NCBI GenBank assembly: GCA_013298865.1
Contig: JAAFJL010000043.1
Location: 1 to 33,262 of the forward strand
Source: Cytophagales bacterium
Lineage (GTDB): Bacteria; Bacteroidota; Bacteroidia; Cytophagales; Spirosomataceae
Direction: 5' to 3'
DNA length: 33,262 bases
Position numbers and translations under genes: made by a program. The stretch's first letter is position 1; each line of letters starts with the position of its first letter. Under the pieces are notes generated by a model, which worked only from the letters and a program-made list of their open reading frames with translations, was not told the origin of the DNA and did not search any database. Below, one piece after another: positions 23,044 to 31,818 of this stretch.

Positions 23044-24033
23044 ATGTCAATATTAGCATTCCAAATGCCCGATAAAGTCGTGATGGAAAAAGCCGACGAC
23101 TTTCACGGGTTATTTGAGTTTAAGCCTCTCGAAAAAGGCTACGGTGTTACAATCGGTAACGCACTTCGTAGAATCTTGTTGTCTTCTTTGGAAGGTTACG
23201 CCATCACAAGCGTGAAAATTTCTGGAGTTTTACATGAGTTCTCTGCGATTGAAGGAGTGCATGAGGATGTCACAGAGGTTATTTTGAATTTGAAGAAAGT
23301 TCGATTCAAAAGAACACAAGAGATTCTTGAAAACAAAATCAACATCAGAATCAAAAATCAATCAGTATTAAAAGCTGGTGATATTGCGAAATTTACCAAT
23401 TATTTTACCGTATTAAATCCAGATTTAGTGATTTGTCAATTAGACGAATCAAAAGAATTGGAAATGGAAATTATAGTTGAAAAAGGTCGTGGTTATGTTC
23501 CTGCTGATGAACCAAGAAATTTTGAACCTCCATTCGGACACATTCCGATTGATGCAATTTACACGCCGATTAAAAACGTTAAATTTAGCGTTGAGAATAC
23601 TCGTGTAGAGCAAAAAACGGATTACGAAAAGTTAATTTTGGATATTGAAACCGATGGTTCAATTCATCCAGAAGATGCTTTGAAAGGTGCAGCTTATATT
23701 TTGATTCAGCACTTTATGTTGTTCTCTGATCAAACAATGACTTTTGAGTCGATGAAGGCAGAAGATGATAATGTTGTTGATGAGGAAATGTTGCACATGA
23801 GAAAGTTATTGAAAACTCCATTGGCAGATTTAGATTTGTCAGTAAGAGCTTACAATTGCTTGAAATCTGCTGATGTTCGCACATTGGGAGAATTAGTAAG
23901 ATTAGAAATTTCTGATATGATGAAATTCCGTAATTTCGGTAAGAAATCATTAACGGAATTAGAGCAATTAGTTGAAGAGAAAAATTTACATTTCGGTATG
24001 GATGTAATAAAATACAGACTCGACGAAGATTGA
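23044..24033 (+). CDS. rpoA: DNA-directed RNA polymerase subunit alpha
   Basis: A 329-residue protein. The N-terminal domain carries [20 protein letters not shown] and [20 protein letters not shown] (dimerisation and beta/beta' contact). The C-terminal domain has [20 protein letters not shown] and [20 protein letters not shown], the DNA- and activator-binding helices. The length is normal. It is set off from rpsD by 268 nt with its own promoter candidate and from rplQ by a T-tailed hairpin. Confidence 0.98.
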   Translation: MSILAFQMPDKVVMEKADDFHGLFEFKPLEKGYGVTIGNALRRILLSSLEGYAITSVKISGVLHEFSAIEGVHEDVTEVILNLKKVRFKRTQEILENKINIRIKNQSVLKAGDIAKFTNYFTVLNPDLVICQLDESKELEMEIIVEKGRGYVPADEPRNFEPPFGHIPIDAIYTPIKNVKFSVENTRVEQKTDYEKLILDIETDGSIHPEDALKGAAYILIQHFMLFSDQTMTFESMKAEDDNVVDEEMLHMRKLLKTPLADLDLSVRAYNCLKSADVRTLGELVRLEISDMMKFRNFGKKSLTELEQLVEEKNLHFGMDVIKYRLDED

Positions 24034-24051
24034 TTTTCAATTGAATTAATG

Positions 24052-24092
24052 AAGAAGTAGCAATCTGATTTATCAGGCTGTTACTTCTTTTT
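24052..24092 (+). terminator. T-tailed hairpin between rpoA and rplQ
   Basis: AAGAAGTAGCAATCTGAT (24052-24069) pairs with ATCAGGCTGTTACTTCTT (24072-24089): 15 Watson-Crick pairs, two G-T wobbles and one A-C mismatch, with a 2-nt gap at the apex (the loop must open by one pair or more) and TTTTT at 24088-24092. It looks like an intrinsic terminator directly after rpoA, leaving rplQ to readthrough or an unseen promoter. Confidence 0.65.
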
Positions 24093-24176
24093 AATTATAA
24101 AACAGTAGTAATAGGTGGAAATACACGAAGTATTTCTAACCGCAGCGAGCAATCGCTTTCAACTTACGAAAACAAA

Positions 24177-24674
24177 ATGAGACACGGTAAAAAAGTAAAC
24201 CATTTAGGTAGAACTGCACCGCACAGAGCTGCGATGTTGTCGAACATGACTTCTTCTTTGATTCTTCACAAAAGAATCGAAACTACATTGGCAAAAGCAA
24301 AAGCGTTAAGAGTTTATGCAGAACCATTGATTACAAGATCAAAAGATGATAATACGAATAATCGTCGTGTTGTTTTCTCTTATTTGCAAAATAAAGAGGC
24401 TATCAAGGAATTATTCGGGATAGTTTCTGAGAAAATTGCTAATCGTCCAGGAGGTTATACAAGAATTATCAAGTTGCCAAATCGTCTTGGTGATAATGCT
24501 GAGATGTGTATCATTGAATTAGTTGATTTCAACGAAACATTATTGTCTGCTTCTGCTGAGAAAGCTACTAAGACTCGCCGTAGTCGTCGTGGTGGAGCTA
24601 AGAAAGCTGATGATGTGGTTGTTGCTGAATCTTCTTCTGAAGAAGGTACTTCTGCTGAAGTTGTTGCAGAATAA
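24177..24674 (+). CDS. rplQ: Large ribosomal subunit protein L17 with acidic tail
   Basis: A 165-residue protein. Residues 1 to about 120 are standard L17: [40 protein letters not shown] and [20 protein letters not shown]. The rest is a basic patch ([15 protein letters not shown]) and an Ala/Ser/Glu-rich end ([16 protein letters not shown]), longer than the E. coli protein (127) but of a kind usual in Bacteroidota. It is the last gene of the cluster, 19 nt before a strong bidirectional terminator. Confidence 0.96.
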   Translation: MRHGKKVNHLGRTAPHRAAMLSNMTSSLILHKRIETTLAKAKALRVYAEPLITRSKDDNTNNRRVVFSYLQNKEAIKELFGIVSEKIANRPGGYTRIIKLPNRLGDNAEMCIIELVDFNETLLSASAEKATKTRRSRRGGAKKADDVVVAESSSEEGTSAEVVAE

Positions 24675-24692
24675 GTAGCATCATGTTTTAAT

Positions 24693-24735
24693 AAAAAGGG
24701 GAAGTAGCGTTTACGTTACTTCCCCTTTTTTATTT
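24693..24735. terminator. Bidirectional terminator between rplQ and xylA
   Basis: AAAAAGGGGAAGTAGCG (24693-24709) pairs with CGTTACTTCCCCTTTTT (24714-24730), one G-T wobble and a 4-nt loop, flanked by A and T runs on both sides. It serves the convergent genes rplQ (plus) and xylA (minus). Confidence 0.85.
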
Positions 24736-24761
24736 TAGAAATCCAATAAACTTCTTCAAGC

Positions 24762-26096
24762 CTAAATATAATGATTAACAATATTTTCTAATAATTCCTG
24801 TTTACCGCTTGTTTGCTGAGGTTCACCCACTTCGTGTGCATAGTTTCTCAAATCTTCTAAAGTTAATTTGCCAGCTTCAAATTCTGCACCTTTTCCAGAA
24901 TCATAAGACAAATATCTGTCAGAACGGATTTTCTTATATTGTGATTTTTGGAGGATATTGTCTGCTGTAACTAAAGCACGAGCAAAAGCATCCATACCAC
25001 CGATATGGGCATAGAAAATATCAGCTAAATCAGTTGAGTTTCTACGAGTTTTTGCATCGAAGTTCACTCCGCCATAATTAAAGCCTCCAGCTTCCAAGAT
25101 AATCAATAAAGATTCGGTTAACTCATTCAAATCCATCGGGAACTGGTCTGTATCCCAACCATTTTGATTATCCCCACGGTTCGCATCCATGCTGCCCAAC
25201 ATATTATTGTCGGCGGCAACTTGAAGTTCGTGTTGGAAAGTATGACCGGCCAAAGTAGCATGATTTACTTCCAAATTCAACATGAAATCATCTTGTAAGC
25301 CGTATTTATTCAAGAAACCAATTACCGTTGCTGCATCAAAATCATATTGATGTTTGGTCGGCTCACAAGGTTTTGGTTCTATGAAAAACTTTCCTGTAAA
25401 GCCATTTTTACGAGCATAGTCACGAGATGTTGCCAAGAAACGACCCAGGTGATCAATCTCACGCTTCATATCAGTATTCAATAAAGTCATATAACCTTCA
25501 CGACCTCCCCAGAATACGTAATTCTCACCTTTCAAAGCGATTGTAGCATCAATGGCACACTTCACTTGAGTTGCGGCATTAGCTAATACAGCAAAATCTG
25601 GATTGGTAGAAGCCCCATTCATGTAACGTGGGTTCGAGAAAACATTGGCTGTTCCCCACAATAATTTTACGCCTGATGCCGCTTGTTTTTCCTGTGCATA
25701 ATCAACAATTGCTGAAAGATTACTTTCATATTCTTTCAAAGAATGTCCTTCAGATACCAAGTCAATATCGTGAAAACAATAATATGGCACACCTAATTTT
25801 GTGAAAAATTCAAAAGCAGCATCCATTTTGTTTTTTGCCTCTGGTACTGCTCCACCAGAAGGGGCATCCCACGGAAAATGCTTTGTTCCTGGACCAAATG
25901 GATCAGCTCCTGTACCGCAGAATGTATGCCAATAAGATACCGCAAAACGTAATTGCTCTTTCATGGTTTTGCCAGCAACGATACGGTTTTCGTCGTACCA
26001 TTTATACGCTAAAGGGTTATCTGATTCTCTGCCTTCATACTGGATTTTGCCTATTCCTTTGAAGTACTCTTTTTCACCTGTAATGATGTTTGCCAT
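24762..26096 (-). CDS. xylA: Xylose isomerase
   Basis: A 444-residue class II xylose isomerase (D-xylose to D-xylulose, also glucose to fructose). Visible active-site features are H109 in YYCFHDIDL, the metal and substrate residues E240 and K242 in [18 protein letters not shown]276 and H279 in [11 protein letters not shown], and D304, D309, D315, D317 in GSMDANRGD and WDTDQFP. The length matches the E. coli enzyme (440). It stands alone: no xylulokinase or transporter is beside it in the window, so other xylose genes must lie elsewhere. Confidence 0.97.
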   Translation of the reverse strand: MANIITGEKEYFKGIGKIQYEGRESDNPLAYKWYDENRIVAGKTMKEQLRFAVSYWHTFCGTGADPFGPGTKHFPWDAPSGGAVPEAKNKMDAAFEFFTKLGVPYYCFHDIDLVSEGHSLKEYESNLSAIVDYAQEKQAASGVKLLWGTANVFSNPRYMNGASTNPDFAVLANAATQVKCAIDATIALKGENYVFWGGREGYMTLLNTDMKREIDHLGRFLATSRDYARKNGFTGKFFIEPKPCEPTKHQYDFDAATVIGFLNKYGLQDDFMLNLEVNHATLAGHTFQHELQVAADNNMLGSMDANRGDNQNGWDTDQFPMDLNELTESLLIILEAGGFNYGGVNFDAKTRRNSTDLADIFYAHIGGMDAFARALVTADNILQKSQYKKIRSDRYLSYDSGKGAEFEAGKLTLEDLRNYAHEVGEPQQTSGKQELLENIVNHYI

Positions 26097-26521
26097 ATCT
26101 AAATGTGATTAAAATAAATTACAACTGTTCTATACTGTTATATGTTTTGCAAAAATAATGTTTGTTCTATAAAATGTGAAGTTTTTACGAAAAATATTTG
26201 TAAAAATATCTGTTCAAGTATCTTTTGGATTGTTAAGTCAATACACACGTATAGAGACTTAAAATTAAATAATCTAATAGCAATTTAGTGAAAAACTTAG
26301 CATGAAGAAGTAAATTCTCAAAAAATATAAAATTTGTAATTTTTTTGATTATTTATTGCGAATAATATAAAAATTTAACCAATTACTTAATTATATAAAA
26401 ATTTATTAGTTTCTAAAATCGGTAGGCAGTAATTTTGTAATTAAAGAAAAGTATTTATTTGAAGATTGTAGAAATGGTAAAATAATACTCTACAATTGAT
26501 AACTATCAAACTCCGAATAAG
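26097..26521. other. AT-rich divergent region xylA / aminotransferase (425 nt)
   Basis: No coding frame or RNA gene seen. There is a minus-strand -7 word TATTTTTG (26157-26150) for xylA without a clear TTG at the right spacing, and a plus-strand TAATTTTG at 26430-26437 for the aminotransferase, also lacking a clean -33. A 13-nt direct repeat ATATAAAAATTTA lies at 26365-26377 and 26393-26405, 28 bp start to start. It could be regulator-binding or just AT-rich drift. Confidence 0.5.
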
Positions 26522-27724
26522 ATGTCTGTTGAATTATTAGCCAATCGCATCAATGCCTTAGAGGAATCTGCTACTTTGGGAATGACCAAAAGAGCTCGTG
26601 AATTATCAGCACAAGGGCATAAAGTTATAAGCCTTTCAGTAGGTGAACCAGATTTCAAAACACCCAAACATATTTGTGATGCCGCCAAAGATGCAATTGA
26701 CGCAGGTTTTCACGGGTATTCTCCTGTGGCTGGGTATCCTGACCTTCGTAAAGCTATTGCTGATAAACTAAGAAGAGACAATAATCTTGAGTGGAATCCA
26801 GAAAATATTGTAGTTTCAACGGGAGCAAAACACTCCTTAGCGAATGTATTGCAGGTTTTGGTGAATCCAGGAGATGAAGTAATCATCTTTTCGCCATACT
26901 GGGTTTCTTATTCAGAAATGGTAAAATTAGCAGAAGGTAAAACTGTAATATGTGAAGGTGCTTTTGATAATAATTTTAAGGTAACACCTGAGCAATTTGA
27001 AGCTGCCATTACGCCAAAAACAAAGGTCGTCATGTACGCTTCACCGAATAATCCGACGGGTTCTGTTTATACCGAAGATGAGCTACGTGCGATTGCTGAG
27101 ATTGTAAAAAAACATCCAAATATTTTTATTTTGGCGGATGAAATCTACGAGTATATCAACTTTACAGAAGGTGGACATTTCTCGATTGGTTCAATTCCAG
27201 AAATTAAAGACCGTGTAATTACAGTGAATGGTGTTGCCAAAGGACACGCTATGACTGGTTGGAGAATTGGCTTTACGGCATCAGCAAAATGGATTGCAGA
27301 AGGTGTAGAGAAACTACAAGGACAGGTTACTTCGGGTACAAATTCAATCGCCCAAAAAGCAGCAACAGTTGCCTTTAATGGACCTTTGGACGAAGCCTAC
27401 AAAATGAAAGATGCTTATAATCGCCGTCGTGGTTTGGTAGTAGGGCTTTTGCGTGAAATCCCAGGATTTAAAGTAAATATGCCAGATGGTGCATTTTATG
27501 CTTTTCCAGATATTTCTGACTATTTCGGGAAATCAGATGGAAAAACAATAATCAAAGATTCAGATGATTTTTGTATGTGGCTTTTGGCTGAGGCTTTAGT
27601 TGCAACAGTGGCAGGTTCTGGTTTTGGAGCTCCAAATTGTATGCGAATTTCTACGGCTGCTTCAGACGAACAATTGGTTGAGGCTTGCGAAAGAATCAAA
27701 ACTGCCGTTGCCAAATTGCAATAA
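26522..27724 (+). CDS. Pyridoxal-phosphate class I aminotransferase (aspartate aminotransferase-like)
   Basis: A 400-residue cytosolic fold-type I PLP enzyme. Visible are GYSPVAGYPDLRKAIADKLR, the aromatic stacking region SPYWVSYSEM, N177 in SPNNPTG, D206 and Y209 in LADEIYEYI, the Schiff-base K240 in VNGVAKGHAMTGWRIGF and R248, and the distal substrate Arg in NCMRIS near the C-terminus. This is the Thermus-type (1b) aspartate aminotransferase pattern, with aspartate and possibly prephenate as donors. The substrate is an inference. Palindrome copy B starts 16 nt after its stop. Confidence 0.9.
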   Translation: MSVELLANRINALEESATLGMTKRARELSAQGHKVISLSVGEPDFKTPKHICDAAKDAIDAGFHGYSPVAGYPDLRKAIADKLRRDNNLEWNPENIVVSTGAKHSLANVLQVLVNPGDEVIIFSPYWVSYSEMVKLAEGKTVICEGAFDNNFKVTPEQFEAAITPKTKVVMYASPNNPTGSVYTEDELRAIAEIVKKHPNIFILADEIYEYINFTEGGHFSIGSIPEIKDRVITVNGVAKGHAMTGWRIGFTASAKWIAEGVEKLQGQVTSGTNSIAQKAATVAFNGPLDEAYKMKDAYNRRRGLVVGLLREIPGFKVNMPDGAFYAFPDISDYFGKSDGKTIIKDSDDFCMWLLAEALVATVAGSGFGAPNCMRISTAASDEQLVEACERIKTAVAKLQ

Positions 27725-27739
27725 CTCAGATTTTTACAA

Positions 27740-27900
27740 TAGACTTCCTGCGAAAGTGTTTTAAGTCGAAAACAGCACCTTTTCGGCTATAAATCAAGAA
27801 AATTTTTCAACCGTAGCTCTGCTATGCTTTCAAAATTTCCCTGATTTTCGCTCGAAAATTTACTATTTTTCAATCATAAAACACTTTCGCAGGAAGTCTA
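27740..27900. repeat. Nested palindromic element, copy B (161 bp)
   Basis: The outer arms (27740-27763 and 27877-27900, starting TAGACTTCCTGCGAAAGTGT) are perfectly complementary over 24 nt. The inner arms 27791-27806 and 27832-27847 pair at 14 of 16 positions, although their sequence differs from copy A. The apex is TAGC-TCT-GCTA (27814-27824), and ATTTTCG-CT-CGAAAAT (27844-27859) matches copy A exactly. It has the same orientation as copy A (6228-6389), no coding potential, and lies in the 3' region of the aminotransferase gene. Confidence 0.88.
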
Positions 27901-27905
27901 ACATA

Positions 27906-27946
27906 AAAACCTCTCAGATATTTACATCTGTGGGGTTTTTGTTTTT
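27906..27946 (+). terminator. Terminator after the aminotransferase gene
   Basis: AAAACCTCTCAGAT (27906-27919) pairs with ATCTGTGGGGTTTT (27926-27939) with one G-T wobble and one mismatch, loop ATTTAC, followed by TGTTTTT. It sits directly after palindrome copy B. Confidence 0.8.
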
Positions 27947-27991
27947 AGGGGTTTTTGGTGTTTATTTGTTAAAAAATAAATCTCCAATAAA

Positions 27992-30900
27992 ATGACCAGA
28001 TTCTACTCCAAAGCCGCTATTGCTTTGATTTTCACAGTCTTTATTTCGCTGCCTTCTTTCGGTAAATCTCCCGAAACCCTCAAAAAAGCATGGGATGCAT
28101 TCAATCGTAACCAGCGAACAGAAGCCCAGACCCTTTTCCAACAAGCTGCTAATAATGCTACTACCAAAGCTGATGCTAATTTGGGCTTGGCAATGTTGGC
28201 ATGGAGTGAGGAAAACAACAAGAAAGCCTTTGGTTTTATCGAAAAATTCTATGAGGCATCGGAAAATCCTTTTCCGCATATTTACGCACTCTGGAGTACA
28301 GGTATCATGTTCAATGGGTTTTCTGGCAAAAAAACGGATTACCAAATGAAGTTTTTGCAGAAATTACTACAAGACAAACGTGCTGACGGAACAATCCGAG
28401 CGATGATTTATTCTGCCATCGGGAGTCATTATGAAAATACCATGAAAACCAAAGAGGCTTTTGCAGAATATGCAAAAATCGGGGCTATTGAAAATTGGCA
28501 GGTTTTGGGAACTTTCGAGAATACTTCTGCCAGTGGTTTCAACAAAGACTTTGGGGCTTTGGCTCATCCAGAGGCAACTGCGATTTTCAAAAATAAAGTA
28601 AATGCTGAGGTAAAATGGTTTAAAGTGCCTGCTGAAAGGTCGGATAAATGGTTCGATTTTACGCACTTTTTTTCGTACAGTAATTCAATTATGTATGCCC
28701 AAACTTTTTTGCAAAGTCCTATCGACCAAGAGGTTATCATGCGGTCGGGTTGTTCTGGGTCTATGAAGATTTGGGTAAATGATAAACTCATCACCAATGA
28801 AATCGTTGAACGTAATTGTGATTTGGACGTTTATACAAACAATGTACGCTTGAATAAAGGTTATAATAGAATTTTGGTACAAATTGGTGAAAGTGAAGCA
28901 GATAGAGCGAATTTCCTCATCAGAATGACTGATAAAGATAATAACCTGATTCAGGGGCTAAGTTCAATGGCGAGTCAGCAAACTTATGCCAAAGCAACTG
29001 AATATGTTTCTACGAGTGCAAAGTTTTTTACGGAAGGGTTTTTCGAGAATAAAATCAAAGTCGAACCCGATAACTTGCTGAATTACATATTGTTAGCGGA
29101 GACGTATCTGAGAAATGACAAGGCGTATGAATCGAGAAAATTCTTGAAGAAAGCTCGTGAGTTAGCTCCTGAAAGTACGTTTTTGAGTGGTGTTATGATT
29201 GAGGCGTATTCTCGTGACCGCAACCAAACTGAGCTGACTAAAGAAGGTGAATTTATAAAATCGAAAGACCCAGAATCGTTTTGGGGTTTGCAGATGTTGG
29301 TCAAAGAAGCGATGGACAAAGAAGATTATGCCGAAACGGAGTTATTGCTTTCAAAAGTGAAAAAACTTTATGGCGATTCTCGTTATACAGAATTTACGGA
29401 ATTGGGGCTTTTGGCAAAACAACAAAAGTATGACGCTATGATGTTGCTTTCTGATAAATTGTATAAAGCCTATCCAGAGTCACCAGAGGCAGTAAATTTG
29501 GCGTATGTGATTGAGAAGGAAGTCAGGAAAAACCCTAAAGTTGCCAATTCGATTTTGCAAAAATTTGTTGCTGAAAACTACAATGATAAAACTTTGTTGG
29601 AATTAGCTAAAATTGATTTTCAGAATGGAGACAAAGAGGCTGGTATCGAAAAATACAAAAGTAGAATCAAGACTTCGCCCTATGCGATTGGGTTTCATGA
29701 AGATTTGGCAGACCAGTATTTTGGTATGACAGACTATAAAAATGCCCTGATTTACCGCCAAAAAGTATTGGAATTTGCTCCGTATATTGGTTTTTATTGG
29801 AAAAAATTAGCCGAAACCCAAGAAGCACTCAACCAAAAGAAAGAAGCGATTGAGTCTTTTCAAAGAGCAATTTATTTGCAACCAACTCTTTTTGAGGCAC
29901 ACAAGGCTTTGAGACGCTTGGAAAATAAACCAGATTTATTCGAGAATTTTCCTAAAACTAATGCCGAATCTGTCTTTAAAACTTCTCCAAAACCAGATGC
30001 TTTTCCGAATGATAATAGCATCATTTTGATTAATGAAACGCAACGAGTAGTCTATCCGCAAGGGACAACCGAAGAACGTGACGAGCTTTTAGTGAAGGTC
30101 TTGACTCAACAAGGAATCGAAACTTGGAAAGATTATACCGTACCATATAGCTCTAATAATCAGTCATATACGATTGAAAAAGCGGAAGTTTTGAAAGCTG
30201 ACGGAAGCAAAGTAAAAGCTGAAACCAATAACAATGAAATGGTTTTTACGGGTTTGCAAGTCGGTGATGCTATCCATGTGGTGTATCGGATTGAAGACTA
30301 TTCTTCTGGAATGTTGGCACAGCATTTTAACGACAGAATTACCTTGGGTTTGGGCTATCCGATTCAGTTGGTTCGGTATAGTTTGTTGATGCCCGATAGC
30401 CGAACGTTTCAATATAAAACCATCAACACAGAGCTGAAACCGAATATTAAGCAAATTGAGAATTTTAAATTATACACTTGGGAAGTAAAAAACCAAGCAG
30501 CTTTGATTGGAGAATCTTATATGCCTACGCTTGGTGATGCTGTGCCTACTTTGGAAGTTTCGACGATACCGAACTGGAAATTTGTTGGGCAATGGTACAC
30601 AGATTTGGCTTCGACGAAGGCAAAATCTGATTTTGAAGTTCAAGAAACTGTTACTGAACTTTTCAAAAATAAACCTAAAAACCTGACGGATTTACAAAAG
30701 GCAAAATTGATTTACGAGTATATCGAACAGAATATCAGCTACTTGAGTGTCGCTTTTATGCAAAGCGGCTTAGTGCCACAGAAGGCGTCGAGGACACTGA
30801 GTACGAAGCTGGGAGATTGCAAGGACCTTTCTACGCTCTTTGTGGCAATGTGTAAAGAAGTAGGTGTAAAGGCAAATTTGGTCTTGGTTTCTACCCGTGA

Positions 30901-31762
30901 CAATGGCGACAATACGATGCTTTTGCCAAGTATTAATTTCAATCATTGTATTGCGAATCTCCAGACAGAAGGGAAAAACTTCTTCATTGAATTAACAGAT
31001 ACTAAAAATTCTTTTGGAGCAGTTTCGAGTACCCTTCTGAATGCCAACGCCCTTTTGATTCCGAAAGAAGGAGATACTTTTGAGCCAAATTTGATGAAAA
31101 TTAATACCACAAACCGCATCAAAAATGGAATTTATCGGACTGCGGAAGTTCGTTTTGATCAAAAAGATTTGGTTTCAAAAGTAGTAAATCTTAAAACTGG
31201 AAGCCTTGCAAGTGGGATGCGTCATGCGAGTACAAGTGTGAGCCAAGAAGACCGAGAAAAGGGACTTTCTGAATCACTTTCTCATGATTTTACGAATGTT
31301 GTAAAAGTTAACGGTATGACATTCAAAGACTTAGATAGATTTTCGGATTCATTGAACTACGAATATTCTTATAATGTGAAGAACGAAATCAGTGATGTTG
31401 CGGGCATGAAAATCTTTAGATTACCTTGGGCAGAGAAAATTGGTTCATTGGAATTTATGGCTTCTGAAACTCGTAATTTTCCATTTTTATTATGGACGAT
31501 GTTCGAGGCAGAAGTGATGAAAGAAACCATAACCCTAACGTTACCTGCAGGCAAGAAGTTATTAGAAATACCACAAGCAGTTAATATCAGTTCTGCTTTT
31601 GCAGATTTCAAAATGACCTTTGAACAAAAAGGAGATAAGTTATTAGCAATCAGAGAGTTAATTCCTAAAAAAGACATTATTTCGACCAAAGAGTACCCAG
31701 AGTTCAGAGACTTCTTCAACAAAGTAGCCGAAGCAGATATGAAACAATATGCTTTTAAATAG
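27992..31762 (+). CDS. Large exported TPR / DUF3857 / transglutaminase-like protein
   Basis: A 1256-residue protein with an N-terminal signal peptide (about 1-24: basic start then AAIALIFTVFISLPSFG). Residues about 30-650 are helical repeats of TPR type (AKADANLGLAMLAW, EKKEAIESFQRAIYLQPTLF-like units), interrupted near 190-320 by a beta-rich segment (SGSMKIWVNDKLI). DUF3857 covers about 690-860. A transglutaminase-like domain follows with a complete Cys-His-Asp triad: C943 (LGDCKDLSTLF), H985 (NFNHCIANL) and D1003 (ELTDTKN). Such proteins are found in Bacteroidota envelopes; their substrates are unknown. It is probably periplasmic. Confidence 0.88.
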   Translation: MTRFYSKAAIALIFTVFISLPSFGKSPETLKKAWDAFNRNQRTEAQTLFQQAANNATTKADANLGLAMLAWSEENNKKAFGFIEKFYEASENPFPHIYALWSTGIMFNGFSGKKTDYQMKFLQKLLQDKRADGTIRAMIYSAIGSHYENTMKTKEAFAEYAKIGAIENWQVLGTFENTSASGFNKDFGALAHPEATAIFKNKVNAEVKWFKVPAERSDKWFDFTHFFSYSNSIMYAQTFLQSPIDQEVIMRSGCSGSMKIWVNDKLITNEIVERNCDLDVYTNNVRLNKGYNRILVQIGESEADRANFLIRMTDKDNNLIQGLSSMASQQTYAKATEYVSTSAKFFTEGFFENKIKVEPDNLLNYILLAETYLRNDKAYESRKFLKKARELAPESTFLSGVMIEAYSRDRNQTELTKEGEFIKSKDPESFWGLQMLVKEAMDKEDYAETELLLSKVKKLYGDSRYTEFTELGLLAKQQKYDAMMLLSDKLYKAYPESPEAVNLAYVIEKEVRKNPKVANSILQKFVAENYNDKTLLELAKIDFQNGDKEAGIEKYKSRIKTSPYAIGFHEDLADQYFGMTDYKNALIYRQKVLEFAPYIGFYWKKLAETQEALNQKKEAIESFQRAIYLQPTLFEAHKALRRLENKPDLFENFPKTNAESVFKTSPKPDAFPNDNSIILINETQRVVYPQGTTEERDELLVKVLTQQGIETWKDYTVPYSSNNQSYTIEKAEVLKADGSKVKAETNNNEMVFTGLQVGDAIHVVYRIEDYSSGMLAQHFNDRITLGLGYPIQLVRYSLLMPDSRTFQYKTINTELKPNIKQIENFKLYTWEVKNQAALIGESYMPTLGDAVPTLEVSTIPNWKFVGQWYTDLASTKAKSDFEVQETVTELFKNKPKNLTDLQKAKLIYEYIEQNISYLSVAFMQSGLVPQKASRTLSTKLGDCKDLSTLFVAMCKEVGVKANLVLVSTRDNGDNTMLLPSINFNHCIANLQTEGKNFFIELTDTKNSFGAVSSTLLNANALLIPKEGDTFEPNLMKINTTNRIKNGIYRTAEVRFDQKDLVSKVVNLKTGSLASGMRHASTSVSQEDREKGLSESLSHDFTNVVKVNGMTFKDLDRFSDSLNYEYSYNVKNEISDVAGMKIFRLPWAEKIGSLEFMASETRNFPFLLWTMFEAEVMKETITLTLPAGKKLLEIPQAVNISSAFADFKMTFEQKGDKLLAIRELIPKKDIISTKEYPEFRDFFNKVAEADMKQYAFK

Positions 31763-31818
31763 AGGGGAGTGAAGAGGTTGATTTTTATAGTTAAATCACA
31801 CATTATCAGTAATTTATC

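Noticed and set aside
26365-26405. Short direct repeat as the start of a CRISPR array or iteron origin
   Set aside because: Only two 13-nt AT-rich copies, with no further units.
28003-30942. Minus-strand frames inside the DUF3857 gene
   Set aside because: Antisense shadows of a long, well-supported gene.
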